Source: an uncultured Chthonomonas sp. (lineage in GTDB: Bacteria > Armatimonadota > Chthonomonadetes > Chthonomonadales > CAJBBX01). From it: a stretch of 34,173 nucleotides of DNA. Positions 33,074 through 34,173 of this stretch are shown in pieces (within the stretch, counting starts at the first letter, position 1; each line of letters starts with the position of its first letter). Below the pieces are notes generated by a model, which saw only the letters and a list, made by a program, of their open reading frames with translations, did no database searches and had not been told where the DNA came from. The translations under genes were made by a program, and so were the position numbers. Where the stretch lies: assembly GCA_903951425.1 (NCBI GenBank), contig CAJBBX010000026.1, forward strand, positions 1 to 34,173, read 5' to 3'.

Positions 33074-34173
33074 TGCCCCTGCTTGCCCGGGGCATATGGG
33101 ACCGCGACAGGCGCCGGAACCTGGCGCTGGCCGCCCTTGCCGCGGTGGCGGGCGGAACCCAGGCCGCCCACGCCCAGGAGCAGAAGAAGCAGCCGCCTCC
33201 CGAGTTCTCCGAGGGCTACACGCCGCCCATGCCCTCGCAGCCGCAGCCGCGCATGCCATGGCTCACCACGCTGGACGTGGCTCTGCTGGCCGCGGCGCTG
33301 GGCCTCTCGGCTTGGATCGGCCTCCACCGCCGGTCGCGCCGCGAGATGCGCCTTCTGGGCCTCTTCAGCGTGCTCTACTTCGGGTTCATCCGGCAGGGCT
33401 GCATCTGCCCCGTGGGAGGCATCCAGAATGTAGCCCTGGCCGCATTGGGATCGGGCTACGCACTCCCCTTCGCGGCGGGCGCGCTGTTTGTGCTGCCGCT
33501 CCTAGCGGCACTCTTCTTCGGGCGCGTCTTCTGCGGCGCGGTCTGCCCGCTGGGCGCCATCCAGGACCTCGCGCTCCTCTGGCCCAGGCGCGTCCCGGCA
33601 TGGCTCGACAGCGCACTCAGTCTGCTTCCTTACGCGATTCTGGGCATTGGCGTGCTGTATGCCGCGGCAGGTACGGCGTTTGTGATCTGCCAGTTCGATC
33701 CGTTCGTCGGCTTCTTCCGATTCAGCGGCGGCTGGTTGGCCATCTCGCTGGGCGCGGGGCTTCTCCTGCTCGGAACAGCTGTGGGCCGACCCTATTGCCG
33801 CTGGCTCTGCCCCTACGGCGTGCTGCTCCGCTGGACAGCTGCGCTGACCCGGTGGGGGGTGCGGATCACGCCCAAGGACTGCATCCAGTGCCACCTCTGC
33901 GCCGATGCCTGCCCCTTCGGCGCCATCAGCCCCGCCACGCTGGAGGCTCCCGCTGAACCTCGCGCCACGGCCCGCCGGCGGCTCGGCCGGGTGCTTGCCT
34001 TGGCGCCGATCATCGTGGCCGCCGGAGCCCTCCTCGGGTGGCTCGGCGCTCCCGCCGTGGCGCGCTACGACCGCGTCGTCTCGCTTGCTGAGCGCGTCTA
34101 TCTGGAGGAGGCCGGCCGCGTGAAAGGCCAGACCGACGCCTCCGAGGCCTTCCGCAAACAGGCCACGCCCACC
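33073..34173 (+). CDS. NapH/NosR-like membrane iron-sulfur protein, C-terminus off window
   Basis: A polytopic protein of the 4Fe-4S NapH/NosR type (367 codons visible, running past the edge). After a short hydrophobic N-terminus and a Pro/Gln-rich linker come several transmembrane helices (LDVALLAAALGLSAWIGL, AAGALFVLPLLAALFFG, LLPYAILGIGVLYAAAG, LAISLGAGLLLLG). Membrane-side Cys-Pro motifs are C110-I-C-P, C154-x3-C158-P and C242-x3-C246-P. A typical cluster C270-x2-C273-x2-C276-x3-C280-P follows at the cytoplasmic side. A further helix (LALAPIIVAAGALLGW) begins near residue 315. This layout carries electrons across the membrane, here most likely to the Tat ferredoxin encoded just upstream. 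No FMN-binding domain is visible in the part seen. Confidence 0.9.
   Translation, partial: MPLLARGIWDRDRRRNLALAALAAVAGGTQAAHAQEQKKQPPPEFSEGYTPPMPSQPQPRMPWLTTLDVALLAAALGLSAWIGLHRRSRREMRLLGLFSVLYFGFIRQGCICPVGGIQNVALAALGSGYALPFAAGALFVLPLLAALFFGRVFCGAVCPLGAIQDLALLWPRRVPAWLDSALSLLPYAILGIGVLYAAAGTAFVICQFDPFVGFFRFSGGWLAISLGAGLLLLGTAVGRPYCRWLCPYGVLLRWTAALTRWGVRITPKDCIQCHLCADACPFGAISPATLEAPAEPRATARRRLGRVLALAPIIVAAGALLGWLGAPAVARYDRVVSLAERVYLEEAGRVKGQTDASEAFRKQATPT

Overview
This window is a high-GC, densely coded bacterial chromosome segment with no rRNA, tRNA, CRISPR array or intact transposase that I can see. Three things together point to Armatimonadota or a close relative, although none is proof. 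First, the order yggS-sepF-ilvE-mcsA-mcsB-clpC is a Terrabacteria-type set, and SepF argues against Planctomycetes. Second, there are two divergent uroporphyrinogen-decarboxylase-like methyltransferase paralogs. Third, there is a large exported protein built from LamG, hydrazine-synthase-alpha-like, cytochrome c and FGE-sulfatase domains, an architecture usual in Armatimonadota, Lentisphaerota, Planctomycetota and similar groups. Many products carry signal peptides, Tat motifs or lipoboxes.

Layout. 1-2530 (minus): a DUF255/YyaL thioredoxin-fold protein cut by the window edge, preceded by a UROD-like gene. 2637-8853 (plus): a divergent promoter, then yggS, sepF, ilvE, mcsA-like, mcsB-like and clpC, linking PLP homeostasis, Z-ring assembly, branched-chain amino acid synthesis and the Clp protein-quality system. 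A strong hairpin follows clpC. 8983-11013 (plus): an ECF sigma factor, a membrane protein in the anti-sigma position and an exported STN plus zinc-ribbon protein, tightly coupled and closed by a perfect 11-bp hairpin. 11139-21429 (plus): a BNR/VPS10-type propeller protein, a TIM-barrel/amidotransferase-like exported protein, the 1246-residue HZS-alpha-like fusion and a second UROD-like gene. The last three are probably one transcript.

21430-24113 is the only loosely coded part. It holds a perfect 15-bp palindrome, another strong hairpin, a minus-strand exported protein of unknown function with a good sigma-70-type promoter, a decayed FGE-sulfatase gene (frameshifts and a Trp-to-stop change), an inverted pair of REP-like hairpins, and a 10-bp-periodic inverted array. 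It looks like a site of past insertion and decay.

24114-29859: a TlpA-like thioredoxin (minus), MOFRL glycerate kinase and SAM methyltransferase (plus), argJ (minus) and an SH3-NlpC/P60 peptidase (plus). 29930-34173 (plus, running off the edge): a compact five-gene extracytoplasmic redox module made of a PQQ-type propeller, an NHL-type lipoprotein with a Cys-Gly-Cys-Cys-Asn-Pro motif, a 72-residue four-cysteine protein, a Tat-type polyferredoxin and a NapH/NosR-like membrane iron-sulfur protein. This module and the HZS-alpha-like fusion are the best candidates for under-described biology. All functional calls are by motif recognition alone.
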